Shown here: positions 1 to 5,923 of the stretch, one piece after another
Layout of the letters: the number at the start of each line of letters is the position of its first letter
How positions within the stretch are numbered: position 1 is the first letter of the stretch
NCBI GenBank assembly: GCA_017964105.1
Contig: JAGCSP010000012.1
Location: forward strand, 1-6,445
Reading direction: 5' to 3'
Source of the DNA: Clostridia bacterium
Lineage (GTDB): Bacteria > Bacillota > Clostridia > Christensenellales > UBA1242
Length of the DNA stretch: 6,445 nt
Position numbers and translations under genes: made by a program
The notes under the pieces: model-generated
Databases searched by the model: none
What the model was told of the DNA's origin: nothing
What the model saw: only the letters and a program-made list of their open reading frames with translations

Positions 1-932
1 CATCAGTTGTAATATTGTTATGCACAGTGGGTTTGTTTTTCTCAAGATTATGGACACCACTTGTGTTTGACTTGGCATTTGGTGCTCTTGCAGTAGTTGC
101 ATGTATTGAAGTTAGCAAAGTTGCATATGCTGCAGGTAAGCCAAACAATGCTTATTTTGTTTGCACATATCCAGCAACATTGTATCTTGTTACAATGTTT
201 TATTTGAACAAAAAATTCACTTTTAGTTATTATATTTTCATCTTACTAATGTTATTGCTTGCATACTTTTTAATAATCTTTATTATTACAGGTAGCATGC
301 ATAAAACAAGCGTTGATGAAATGGGTAAAATAGGATATAAGGGTAGCAAATGGCATTTTGCGTTAGATAAATCAATGTTTTCAATTAGTTTAATGGTTTA
401 TCCTGCATTATTGTTTTTATCAATTATAATCCTAAATCACTTCACAGAATTCACTTCTGTAAGTGCGCTAAATCTTTCTGGCAACATAATTTCAATGTTT
501 TTGCTAGTTACAGTATTTGCAGTTACAATGATTTGTGATAGCATGGCTATGATTACAGGTATAACTTTTAAAGGAAAAAAGTTGTGTCCCAAAATTAGTC
601 CTAACAAAACAATTAGCGGTGCCATAGGCGGCCTAATTGGTGGTATAGCTAGCGCCTTTGTAGTGTATGCATTATTTAATTTATCACCTAGTTTTGTAAG
701 CGATTTTAGTGCTATTGGTGGTAATGCTTGGCATATACTAATTGTGGGCATTGTAGGCGCAATAATATCGCAAATTGGCGATATTATTGCAAGTTTACTA
801 AAACGCCACGCAGATGTTAAAGATTATGGAAACATTTTCCCAGGACATGGTGGTGTAATGGATAGAATGGATGGATTAATTTTTAATTCAGCATTTGTAA
901 TGTTATTCTTTGTTTTAATTGTAATTATTTAA
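1..932 (+). CDS. cdsA: Phosphatidate cytidylyltransferase, 5'-truncated by window edge
   Basis: Integral membrane enzyme that makes CDP-diacylglycerol from phosphatidic acid and CTP, the branch point of phospholipid synthesis. The frame is open from base 3 with no stop upstream, so the true start lies outside the window and probably only a short N-terminal piece is missing; the TTG at 15 is not a convincing start. Numbering from that TTG, the CdsA signature is at about 260-286: S260, KRH at 263-265, KD at 269-270, then PGHGGVMDRMD. A second conserved segment holds D175 and ISPNKT at 194-199 followed by GGLIGG. About eight hydrophobic segments run through the chain. Small deviations: the usual FGK reads FKGK, and the usual E before the glycine-rich turn is S201. 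At 305 or more residues it is slightly long for the family. rseP follows 11 nt later, so co-transcription is likely. Identity is firm; activity is inferred from the intact signature. Confidence 0.95.
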   Translation, partial: SVVILLCTVGLFFSRLWTPLVFDLAFGALAVVACIEVSKVAYAAGKPNNAYFVCTYPATLYLVTMFYLNKKFTFSYYIFILLMLLLAYFLIIFIITGSMHKTSVDEMGKIGYKGSKWHFALDKSMFSISLMVYPALLFLSIIILNHFTEFTSVSALNLSGNIISMFLLVTVFAVTMICDSMAMITGITFKGKKLCPKISPNKTISGAIGGLIGGIASAFVVYALFNLSPSFVSDFSAIGGNAWHILIVGIVGAIISQIGDIIASLLKRHADVKDYGNIFPGHGGVMDRMDGLIFNSAFVMLFFVLIVII

Positions 933-937
933 GGGAG
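933..937 (+). promoter_or_regulatory. Ribosome binding site of rseP
   Basis: GGGAG lies 6 nt before the TTG at 944 and directly follows the cdsA stop codon. It supports TTG as the rseP start, since no ATG or GTG lies closer to a Shine-Dalgarno sequence in this frame. Confidence 0.75.
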
Positions 938-943
938 ATCATT

Positions 944-2044
944 TTGACTAGTTTTCTTGGTAGTGCTGCAACAATTTTTACTAATATTGGATATATTTTG
1001 CTTGCAATTTTAGTGCTGATGGTTATGATAGTAATTCATGAACTTGGTCACTATACTGCTGGCAAAATTTTTAAGTTCAAAATAACTGAGTTTTCCATTG
1101 GTTTTGGTAAAGCTATTTTTTCCAAGAAAATGAAAAGCGGTGAGATTTTCTCAATCCGAGTTGTTCCGCTAGGTGGCTATTGCGCATTTGCGGGTGAAGA
1201 TAAAGAAGTTGCCGAAGAAGGTGATTTCAATAGTAAACCTTGGTGGCAACGTCTTATCGTTCTTTTTAGTGGTGCATTTTTTAATTTTTTATCAGCAGTC
1301 ATTTTTACAGTATTTTTACTTGCATTTGCTTCAAGTGGGTATAGCAAGATTACTTCTGTTGATGGAGTTGTGTATGAAACTGGTAGCCCGGTATTAGAAG
1401 TAAACGATGTTATCCTTAGGGTAGATGGCACAAAAACAAGATTCTTAAATGGCGGATTTACAAATCTAATTTCATTAGCTAGTGACACAGATCCTATTGT
1501 CCTTACAATTGACAGAGATGGAGAACAACTTGATATTACAGTGATAAAGCACCAAATAGAAAGTAAGGATGAGAATGGCCAAACTATATTAGATGAGAAT
1601 GGCAATCCTGTTATGGTTAGTGTTGTTGGTGTGACAACTACAAATCATAAATATTCGTTTGGCAAAGCATTCTATATGGCTTTCCCAGTAACTTGTGAAA
1701 TGGCGTGGGACTGCTTAGTGATTATCGGTAAGATATTTATCGGTCGATATAGTTTAAGAGATTTAGGTGGTCCAATCACAACAATTAGCACAATTGCTAC
1801 AGCATCAAGACATTTGATAAATCTATTATTGTTATTCCCAGTAATATCGGTAAATTTAGCCGTATTTAATTGGTTGCCAATTCCAGCACTTGATGGTGCA
1901 AGAATGGTATTTGTAATTATTGAGGCAATACGTAAAAAACCAATAAGGCGCGATATCGAAGCAAAAATTCATGGCGTTGGATTATTTGTGCTGTTTGCAT
2001 TTGTAATAGTGGTGGATATACTGCATTTATTTGTTTTTAAATAA
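944..2044 (+). CDS. rseP: RseP/RasP family site-2 intramembrane zinc metalloprotease
   Basis: Membrane-embedded zinc protease that cleaves transmembrane substrates such as anti-sigma factors and signal-peptide remnants. In Bacillus the counterpart RasP cuts RsiW and other substrates. The 366-residue chain has HELGH at 32-36 in the first membrane helix (zinc ligands H32 and H36, catalytic E33). The third ligand is D317 in NWLPIPALDGAR (309-320). PLGGYCAF at 75-82 is the conserved membrane-reentrant loop. A second helix spans about 102-128, a single PDZ-like domain about 130-205, and the last helices about 290-312 and 344-365. Two positions depart from the common pattern: GPxxNF reads GAFFNF near N114, and LDGGR reads LDGAR. 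A short DENG repeat (209-220) follows the PDZ region. The start is TTG, chosen from its Shine-Dalgarno sequence. The next gene follows after 15 nt. The substrate in this organism cannot be told from the window. Confidence 0.93.
   Translation: MTSFLGSAATIFTNIGYILLAILVLMVMIVIHELGHYTAGKIFKFKITEFSIGFGKAIFSKKMKSGEIFSIRVVPLGGYCAFAGEDKEVAEEGDFNSKPWWQRLIVLFSGAFFNFLSAVIFTVFLLAFASSGYSKITSVDGVVYETGSPVLEVNDVILRVDGTKTRFLNGGFTNLISLASDTDPIVLTIDRDGEQLDITVIKHQIESKDENGQTILDENGNPVMVSVVGVTTTNHKYSFGKAFYMAFPVTCEMAWDCLVIIGKIFIGRYSLRDLGGPITTISTIATASRHLINLLLLFPVISVNLAVFNWLPIPALDGARMVFVIIEAIRKKPIRRDIEAKIHGVGLFVLFAFVIVVDILHLFVFK
1568..1603 (+). repeat. Short direct repeat inside rseP (two 12-nt copies)
   Basis: The 12-mer gatgagaatggc occurs at 1568-1579 and again at 1592-1603, a 24-nt period that encodes DENG twice, eight residues apart. 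It keeps the reading frame and lies after the PDZ-like region in a part predicted to be a hydrophilic loop. It may be a small duplication that made a beta-hairpin; chance similarity is also possible. Confidence 0.5.
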
Positions 2045-2050
2045 GAAGGA
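2044..2050 (+). promoter_or_regulatory. Ribosome binding site of the PolC-like gene
   Basis: AGAAGGA sits 9 nt before the ATG at 2060. An in-frame TTG at 2051 abuts this sequence and is too close to be used, so the ATG at 2060 is the preferred start and gives a 520-residue protein. Confidence 0.75.
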
Positions 2051-2059
2051 TTGTTACTA

Positions 2060-3622
2060 ATGAAAGATTTGATGACTTATATAAATGAACAAACTAACAA
2101 TGCTTACCAACATTTAAAGTTGGTAGGTGTTGTTTACAATCCAACAATTGGAAACACAAGCTTTAGATTTATATATAAAAATGGCACATCTTTCAAGCAA
2201 AGTGACAAAGATAAAATTGCACAATTGATAAACGAATATTATGAAAACACTATAGAAGTAGATGTAAAAGTAAAACGTGATTATGTAGATGAAGAAGTAG
2301 TTGCAGACACATTATTTAAATATATTTATTCTAATTACACAAGTATTCAAAATGATGTCTCTCGTGATAACATACATGTGACATTGGATGGAGATGTTTT
2401 TGTTGAGTTGCAACTTACCGAGCCTGTATATGATTATTTACTATCGCAAGATTTTATTGGAGTTGCAACAAAATATTTAAATGACAATTCATTTGAAAAT
2501 TTTGAAATATCTTTAAAAAAGAGTGGTGAAGGTGATATATACACAAAGGCACTAGATGCAAATCATGAAAGAATGATACAATCGCTTGGTGCAGATACCA
2601 ACCAACCATCAAAGGTAAATGTAACAGATATCACTGAAGTATTTGGTGAAAATTTACCTAGCGTGGCATTTGATTTAAACACAATTAAAAGTGCTATGCA
2701 AAAATGTCAAATAGCTGGAAATGTAAGGTTTTTTGCAGAAAAAACTTTTACGTCAAAAAAACCAGATAAAAATGGTAACTATCCTGTAAAAACATATTAC
2801 ACATGGTCATTAAAATATGGTCAAGGTTTTATGCATTGCGTATATTTCCCATTGAAACAAGATGCGAATAATGAATTTGCCCTTGCTGATGATATGCAAG
2901 TAATCGTCGGTGGTGACATTGAAGAGTATATGGGTAAACTTAACTTTAAAGTGAAGTCATTATCAGTATGTAAAATTGTAGAGCAAACTGATAGAGAAAT
3001 TATTCAAAAAGAAGTAAATGAGAATTATCTATATGTAAAGCCAGAAAAGGTAGAAAGCATGTCTCAATTTAATTTTTTTGATGTGCCCAAAGAACCAAAT
3101 GCATTTTTGGCACAAAACGACGTTTTTGTATTCGACGTTGAAACAACAGGATTAGATTATAAATCTAATGAAATTATTGAAATTGGTGCAGTTAAATTGC
3201 ATAATGGTGAGATTACAGAGTCGTTTTCATGTTTTGTAAAACCAACAGTAAAGATACCTAGTGAAATTACTAGATTGACTGGTATTACTGATGCAATGGT
3301 TGCAAATGCACATTCAATTAGTGAAGTAATAGTTGATTTTTATAAGTTCTGCTATGGTTGTGTAATTATGGCATACAACATTGATTTCGACTATCGATTT
3401 ATTAATAGTGCAGGCGTAAAAGTAGGATACAAATTCACAAATAGGCAAGTAGACGCAATGTATCTTGCAAGAAAAGAAGTTAAAGGTGCCAAAAACTTTA
3501 CATTGTCATCTATTTGTAAGCGTTTGGGAGTAAGTTTGGAAGGTGCACATAGGGCAATTAATGATGCAACTGCCACGGCGGAGGTTGTAAAATTAATTAG
3601 TGACAATGTTTCGCCAAATTAA
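2060..3622 (+). CDS. Truncated PolC-like protein: N-terminal region, OB-fold and DEDDh 3'-5' exonuclease, no PHP or polymerase
   Basis: Sits exactly where Firmicutes carry polC (between rseP and rimP) but is 520 residues, against about 1,430 for PolC. Residues 1 to about 200 resemble the PolC N-terminal region. About 218-310 look like its OB-fold nucleic-acid-binding domain, here with a lysine-rich loop near 230-245. About 353-515 form a DnaQ/PolC-type exonuclease with all five catalytic residues: D359 and E361 in DVETTG, D444 in AYNIDFD, H497 and D502 in HRAIND. A linker of about 43 residues replaces the first PHP half (no HLHT-type metal motif); the second PHP half and the polymerase are absent, and the remaining 118 nt before rimP cannot hold them. 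The frame is intact with a good ribosome binding site, so selection seems to keep it. Likely role, inferred: single-strand-directed proofreading or repair exonuclease, possibly acting in trans with a replicative polymerase. Exonuclease identity is firm; PolC descent rests on domain order and position. Confidence 0.85.
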   Translation: MKDLMTYINEQTNNAYQHLKLVGVVYNPTIGNTSFRFIYKNGTSFKQSDKDKIAQLINEYYENTIEVDVKVKRDYVDEEVVADTLFKYIYSNYTSIQNDVSRDNIHVTLDGDVFVELQLTEPVYDYLLSQDFIGVATKYLNDNSFENFEISLKKSGEGDIYTKALDANHERMIQSLGADTNQPSKVNVTDITEVFGENLPSVAFDLNTIKSAMQKCQIAGNVRFFAEKTFTSKKPDKNGNYPVKTYYTWSLKYGQGFMHCVYFPLKQDANNEFALADDMQVIVGGDIEEYMGKLNFKVKSLSVCKIVEQTDREIIQKEVNENYLYVKPEKVESMSQFNFFDVPKEPNAFLAQNDVFVFDVETTGLDYKSNEIIEIGAVKLHNGEITESFSCFVKPTVKIPSEITRLTGITDAMVANAHSISEVIVDFYKFCYGCVIMAYNIDFDYRFINSAGVKVGYKFTNRQVDAMYLARKEVKGAKNFTLSSICKRLGVSLEGAHRAINDATATAEVVKLISDNVSPN

Positions 3623-3636
3623 ATCTATAAATTTCG

Positions 3637-3665
3637 TTGATTTTTGTATATATGTGTGATACAAT
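3637..3665 (+). promoter_or_regulatory. Sigma-A type promoter of the rimP-nusA-infB operon
   Basis: The -35 box TTGATT (3637-3642) and -10 box TACAAT (3660-3665) are separated by 17 nt. TG at 3657-3658 gives an extended -10 (TGaTACAAT). Transcription would start near 3672, leaving a leader of about 70 nt before rimP. The match is close to consensus and lies in the only sizeable intergenic gap of the window, so it probably drives rimP through infB independently of the upstream genes. Confidence 0.75.
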
Positions 3666-3690
3666 GTAATTACTAATAATAATATGCTAG

Positions 3691-3717
3691 AAGTGGGTTG
3701 ATAAACAATCCACTTTT
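3691..3717 (+). promoter_or_regulatory. Leader hairpin upstream of rimP, possible attenuator or terminator
   Basis: Arms aagtgggttg (3691-3700) and caatccactt (3706-3715) pair over 10 bp with one G-U wobble around the loop ataaa. A T-run at 3714-3717 is short and soon broken by AAATTT, so as an intrinsic terminator it would be weak or leaky. It lies about 20 nt into the predicted operon transcript and 10 nt before the rimP ribosome binding site. It could attenuate transcription, end read-through from the PolC-like gene, or be bound by a product of the operon. The pairing is seen directly; the function is inference. Confidence 0.6.
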
Positions 3718-3740
3718 AAATTTGTTAGGGGGATTTTTAT

Positions 3741-4205
3741 ATGAACGGCAAAAAAGTGCTAACATCGTGCCAACCTGTGATAGAAAAAATTGTAGCAGAT
3801 TTGGGTTTGGTACTAGTAGATTTAGAGTACAAAAAATTGGTGACGGGTATGACATTAATTGTTTATATTGACAAACCAGAAGGTGTTACGCTAAATGATT
3901 GCGAGATGGTAAGTAGGGCACTTGATAAACCTTTGGACGAACTAGATCCAACGGATGGTGCATCATACAATTTGAATGTGTCATCACCCGGTCTAGATAG
4001 GCCAATTAAAACAGATTATGATTTTAATAAGTACAAAGGTAAAGAAGTTACATTGAAATTCTATGTCCCATATGAAAAATCAAAAACACTCGATTGTGTG
4101 CTAAAAGGGCACACAGATAGCGAAGTTATGGTAAGTTTAAATGGCAAAGATTTAAGCTTTGACAAAGAAAAAATAGCATTGATTACACCAGTAATAAAAT
4201 TTTAA
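3741..4205 (+). CDS. rimP: Ribosome maturation factor RimP
   Basis: Assembly factor that binds the 30S subunit precursor and helps form its head and central pseudoknot region. The 154 residues have the usual two-domain layout: an N-terminal alpha/beta domain (about 8-80) with LGLVLVDLEYKK and the family hallmark SSPGLDRPIK at about 89-98, then a C-terminal SH3-like domain (about 100-154) containing the KYKGKEVTLKF strand. The length is typical. The start ATG is preceded by AGGGGG at 3727-3732 with 8 nt to the start codon. It is the first gene of the rimP-nusA-rnpM-ylxQ-infB operon, as in most Firmicutes, and lies behind its own promoter and a leader hairpin. nusA begins 31 nt downstream. Nothing looks unusual in the protein. 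Confidence 0.95.
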   Translation: MNGKKVLTSCQPVIEKIVADLGLVLVDLEYKKLVTGMTLIVYIDKPEGVTLNDCEMVSRALDKPLDELDPTDGASYNLNVSSPGLDRPIKTDYDFNKYKGKEVTLKFYVPYEKSKTLDCVLKGHTDSEVMVSLNGKDLSFDKEKIALITPVIKF

Positions 4206-4236
4206 TTAAGGTTTAAAAAATAGGAGAATTAAACAA

Positions 4237-5376
4237 ATGGTAAATAAGGATTTTTTTCAAGCATTAGAAGAATTAGAAGCAACAAAAGGAATTAGTAAAG
4301 ATTATTTTATAGAGGCGTTGGAGAGTGCACTAACAAGTGCATATAAGAAAAATTTTGGCGAAGCCAAAAGTGCTTATGTAAAACTAAATCCAGAAAAGAA
4401 TACAATCAAAGTATATAGTTTCAAAACTATTGTTGAAGAAGTTGAAGATCCAGATAAAGAGATTTCACTTGCAGAAGCTAAAACAATGAAGAAATCATAC
4501 AAACTTGGCGATACAATTCAACAAGAAGAAACACCAAAGGAATTTGGTCGTATTGCTGCACAAACTGCAAAACAAGTAGTAATGCAACGTCTTCGTGAAG
4601 CAGAACGTAATAGAATTATGCAAGAAGTCAGTGGCAAGCAAGATGAATTGCTTACAGTAATTGTAAGACGTGTAGATGGCGAAAACGTATATTGTGATTT
4701 AGGTATTACAGAAGTTGAAGGTATTCTTGGACCAAAAGACCGTATTCCTGGTGAAAAATATGCAATAAATAGCAGAGTAAAAGTATTCGTTAAGGCAGTA
4801 CGTGAAAGTTACAATATGCCATATGTTCAACTAAGTAGAACAAGTGCAAACTTTGTAAAAAGATTATTTGAATTAGAAGTGCCAGAAATTGCAAATGGCG
4901 AAATTGAAATCAAAAGCATTGTAAGAGAAGCTGGCTATCGTACAAAAATTGCTGTAAGCAGTACTAACACAACATTAGATGTAATCGGTGCATGTGTTGG
5001 TAACAAAGGTATGCGCGTAAATGCGATTGTGAATGAACTAAGCGGCGAGAAAATAGATATTGTTCCATATAGTGAAAATGCAGCTGAGTTTATCGCATCA
5101 GCTTTAAGCCCAGCAACTGTATTACACGTAGAATTGAATAACAGTGAAAAAGCATCTTTAGCAGTTGTGCCTGATGATAAGTTGTCACTTGCAATTGGCA
5201 AGGGTGGACAAAATGTACGTCTTGCAGCTAGATTAACTGGCTGGAAAATTGATGTTAAGGCAAAGAGTGCTGTTCCAAGTCTTGATTTACAAAACGAAGA
5301 AGAAACAGAACAGACAGCAGATTTCTCAAATTTATTTGATGAATCTACAGAAGATGAATTTGGAGATATTGAATAA
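4237..5376 (+). CDS. nusA: Transcription elongation and termination factor NusA
   Basis: RNA polymerase-associated factor that stimulates pausing and hairpin-dependent termination and joins antitermination complexes. Domains in order over 379 residues: the polymerase-binding N-terminal domain (1 to about 130, with FGRIAAQTAKQVV), S1 domain (about 136-203), KH1 (about 205-285, GNKG at 255-258) and KH2 (about 286-345, GKGG at 321-324). The segment around 209-240, with RLFELEVPEI followed by EAGYRTKIAV, is highly diagnostic. There are no C-terminal acidic repeat domains like those of Escherichia coli NusA, as expected for Firmicutes; instead a short acidic tail (353-379) ends the chain. TAGGAGA at 4221-4227 provides the ribosome binding site. 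Its TAA stop shares one base with the rnpM ATG (TAATG), so the two are probably translationally coupled. Confidence 0.97.
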   Translation: MVNKDFFQALEELEATKGISKDYFIEALESALTSAYKKNFGEAKSAYVKLNPEKNTIKVYSFKTIVEEVEDPDKEISLAEAKTMKKSYKLGDTIQQEETPKEFGRIAAQTAKQVVMQRLREAERNRIMQEVSGKQDELLTVIVRRVDGENVYCDLGITEVEGILGPKDRIPGEKYAINSRVKVFVKAVRESYNMPYVQLSRTSANFVKRLFELEVPEIANGEIEIKSIVREAGYRTKIAVSSTNTTLDVIGACVGNKGMRVNAIVNELSGEKIDIVPYSENAAEFIASALSPATVLHVELNNSEKASLAVVPDDKLSLAIGKGGQNVRLAARLTGWKIDVKAKSAVPSLDLQNEEETEQTADFSNLFDESTEDEFGDIE

Positions 5377-5636
5377 TGTCAAATTACAAAATACCTATGC
5401 GTATGTGTGTTGCTTGTAGGCAAATGTATCCAAAGAAGGATATGATACGAGTAACACGCAACAATTTGGGTATTATTCAGTTGGATGCAAAAGGAAAGAG
5501 TGAAGGGCGAGGAGCATATGTATGTAACAAAAAAGAATGTTTGATAAAATGTTCCAAGTCTAAATTATTAAATAAGGCATTTAAATGTAATATATCCGAA
5601 AAAATTTATGATGAATTGCAGGAGAAAAATGAATAA
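5376..5636 (+). CDS. rnpM: RnpM (YlxR) family RNA-binding protein, RNase P modulator
   Basis: Small cytosolic protein of the YlxR family. The Bacillus subtilis member was reported to bind RNase P RNA and modulate RNase P activity in vitro, and was named RnpM. The 86 residues show the family core: RMCVACRQM near the N terminus, IRVTR at about 24-28, LDAKGKSEGRGAYVC at 36-50, and a lysine-rich helix that includes SKSKLLNKAF. Four cysteines, C11, C14, C50 and C55, form a CxxC plus CxxxxC pattern that could bind zinc, which is my inference. Length is normal. It starts on the last base of the nusA stop codon, with GGAG at 5362-5365 inside nusA as ribosome binding site, and overlaps ylxQ by 8 nt. 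Family assignment is firm. Confidence 0.93.
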   Translation: MSNYKIPMRMCVACRQMYPKKDMIRVTRNNLGIIQLDAKGKSEGRGAYVCNKKECLIKCSKSKLLNKAFKCNISEKIYDELQEKNE

Positions 5637-5922
5637 CAAAATAGCAAGTTATTTGGGATTTGCAATAAAAAGCAGAAATATAGTATTTGGCTATGACAAT
5701 TTGTGCACTTGCAAGAAGAATAAAGTGTTAGTAATATATGACGACTCATTAAGTGAGAAGGTGCAAGAAAAATTATTGCGTCTTGTAAAGTTTCATACTT
5801 GGGAAGTAATAAAATTGGATTACACAATAGAAAGTGTGCTAAATAGAAATTGCAAAGTACTTGGGGTGTTAGATGAGCATCTTAGCGATGCTATAAAACA
5901 AAATTATAAAGGGGAAATTTGA
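5629..5922 (+). CDS. ylxQ: YlxQ, L7Ae/L30e/S12e/Gadd45 family RNA-binding protein
   Basis: Small L7Ae-like protein encoded between rnpM and infB. Such proteins bind kink-turn or related RNA structures; the cellular role of YlxQ itself is poorly defined. The 97 residues follow the family plan: a first helix IASYLGFAIKSRNIVFG (about 5-21), strand KVLVIYDDSL (about 32-41), a long charged helix, then a beta/alpha C-terminal half with CKVLGVLDEHLSDAI. The start is the ATG at 5629, because AGGAG at 5620-5624 is 4 nt upstream (slightly short spacing); extending to the ATG at 5608 would add seven residues lacking family similarity and place the Shine-Dalgarno sequence inside the gene. It overlaps the end of rnpM by 8 nt, suggesting coupled translation. 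Sequence similarity alone is modest; gene position adds much of the confidence. Confidence 0.85.
   Translation: MNNKIASYLGFAIKSRNIVFGYDNLCTCKKNKVLVIYDDSLSEKVQEKLLRLVKFHTWEVIKLDYTIESVLNRNCKVLGVLDEHLSDAIKQNYKGEI
5909..5914 (+). promoter_or_regulatory. Ribosome binding site of infB
   Basis: AAGGGG, inside the last codons of ylxQ, lies 9 nt before the TTG at 5924. It is the basis for choosing this TTG as the infB start; there is no ATG nearby in this frame. Confidence 0.65.
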
Positions 5923-5923
5923 T

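Noticed and set aside
437..751. 104-codon open frame on the - strand inside cdsA
   Set aside because: Antisense to conserved CdsA coding sequence, with no family resemblance.
1177..1605. 142-codon open frame on the - strand inside rseP
   Set aside because: Antisense shadow of a clearly coding region that contains the RseP PDZ segment; the translation shows no known motif.
2051..2053. In-frame TTG as an upstream start for the PolC-like gene
   Set aside because: It directly abuts the AGAAGGA ribosome binding site; the ATG at 2060 has proper spacing.
2060..3622. Treating the PolC-like gene as a pseudogene
   Set aside because: The frame is uninterrupted, the catalytic residues are complete and expression signals are good; no polymerase remnant is visible in the 118 nt downstream.
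3684..3701. Possible five-codon leader peptide (ATG to TGA) overlapping the left arm of the rimP leader hairpin
   Set aside because: No Shine-Dalgarno sequence precedes it and there is no run of regulatory codons, so a translated attenuator is not supported.
3673..3855. 60-codon open frame on the - strand across the rimP leader
   Set aside because: It overlaps the start of rimP and the leader hairpin and has no recognisable product; the + strand promoter and hairpin explain this stretch better.
5608..5628. Upstream ATG giving a longer YlxQ
   Set aside because: It adds seven residues without family similarity and puts the clear AGGAG site inside the coding region; the ATG at 5629 fits family length better.
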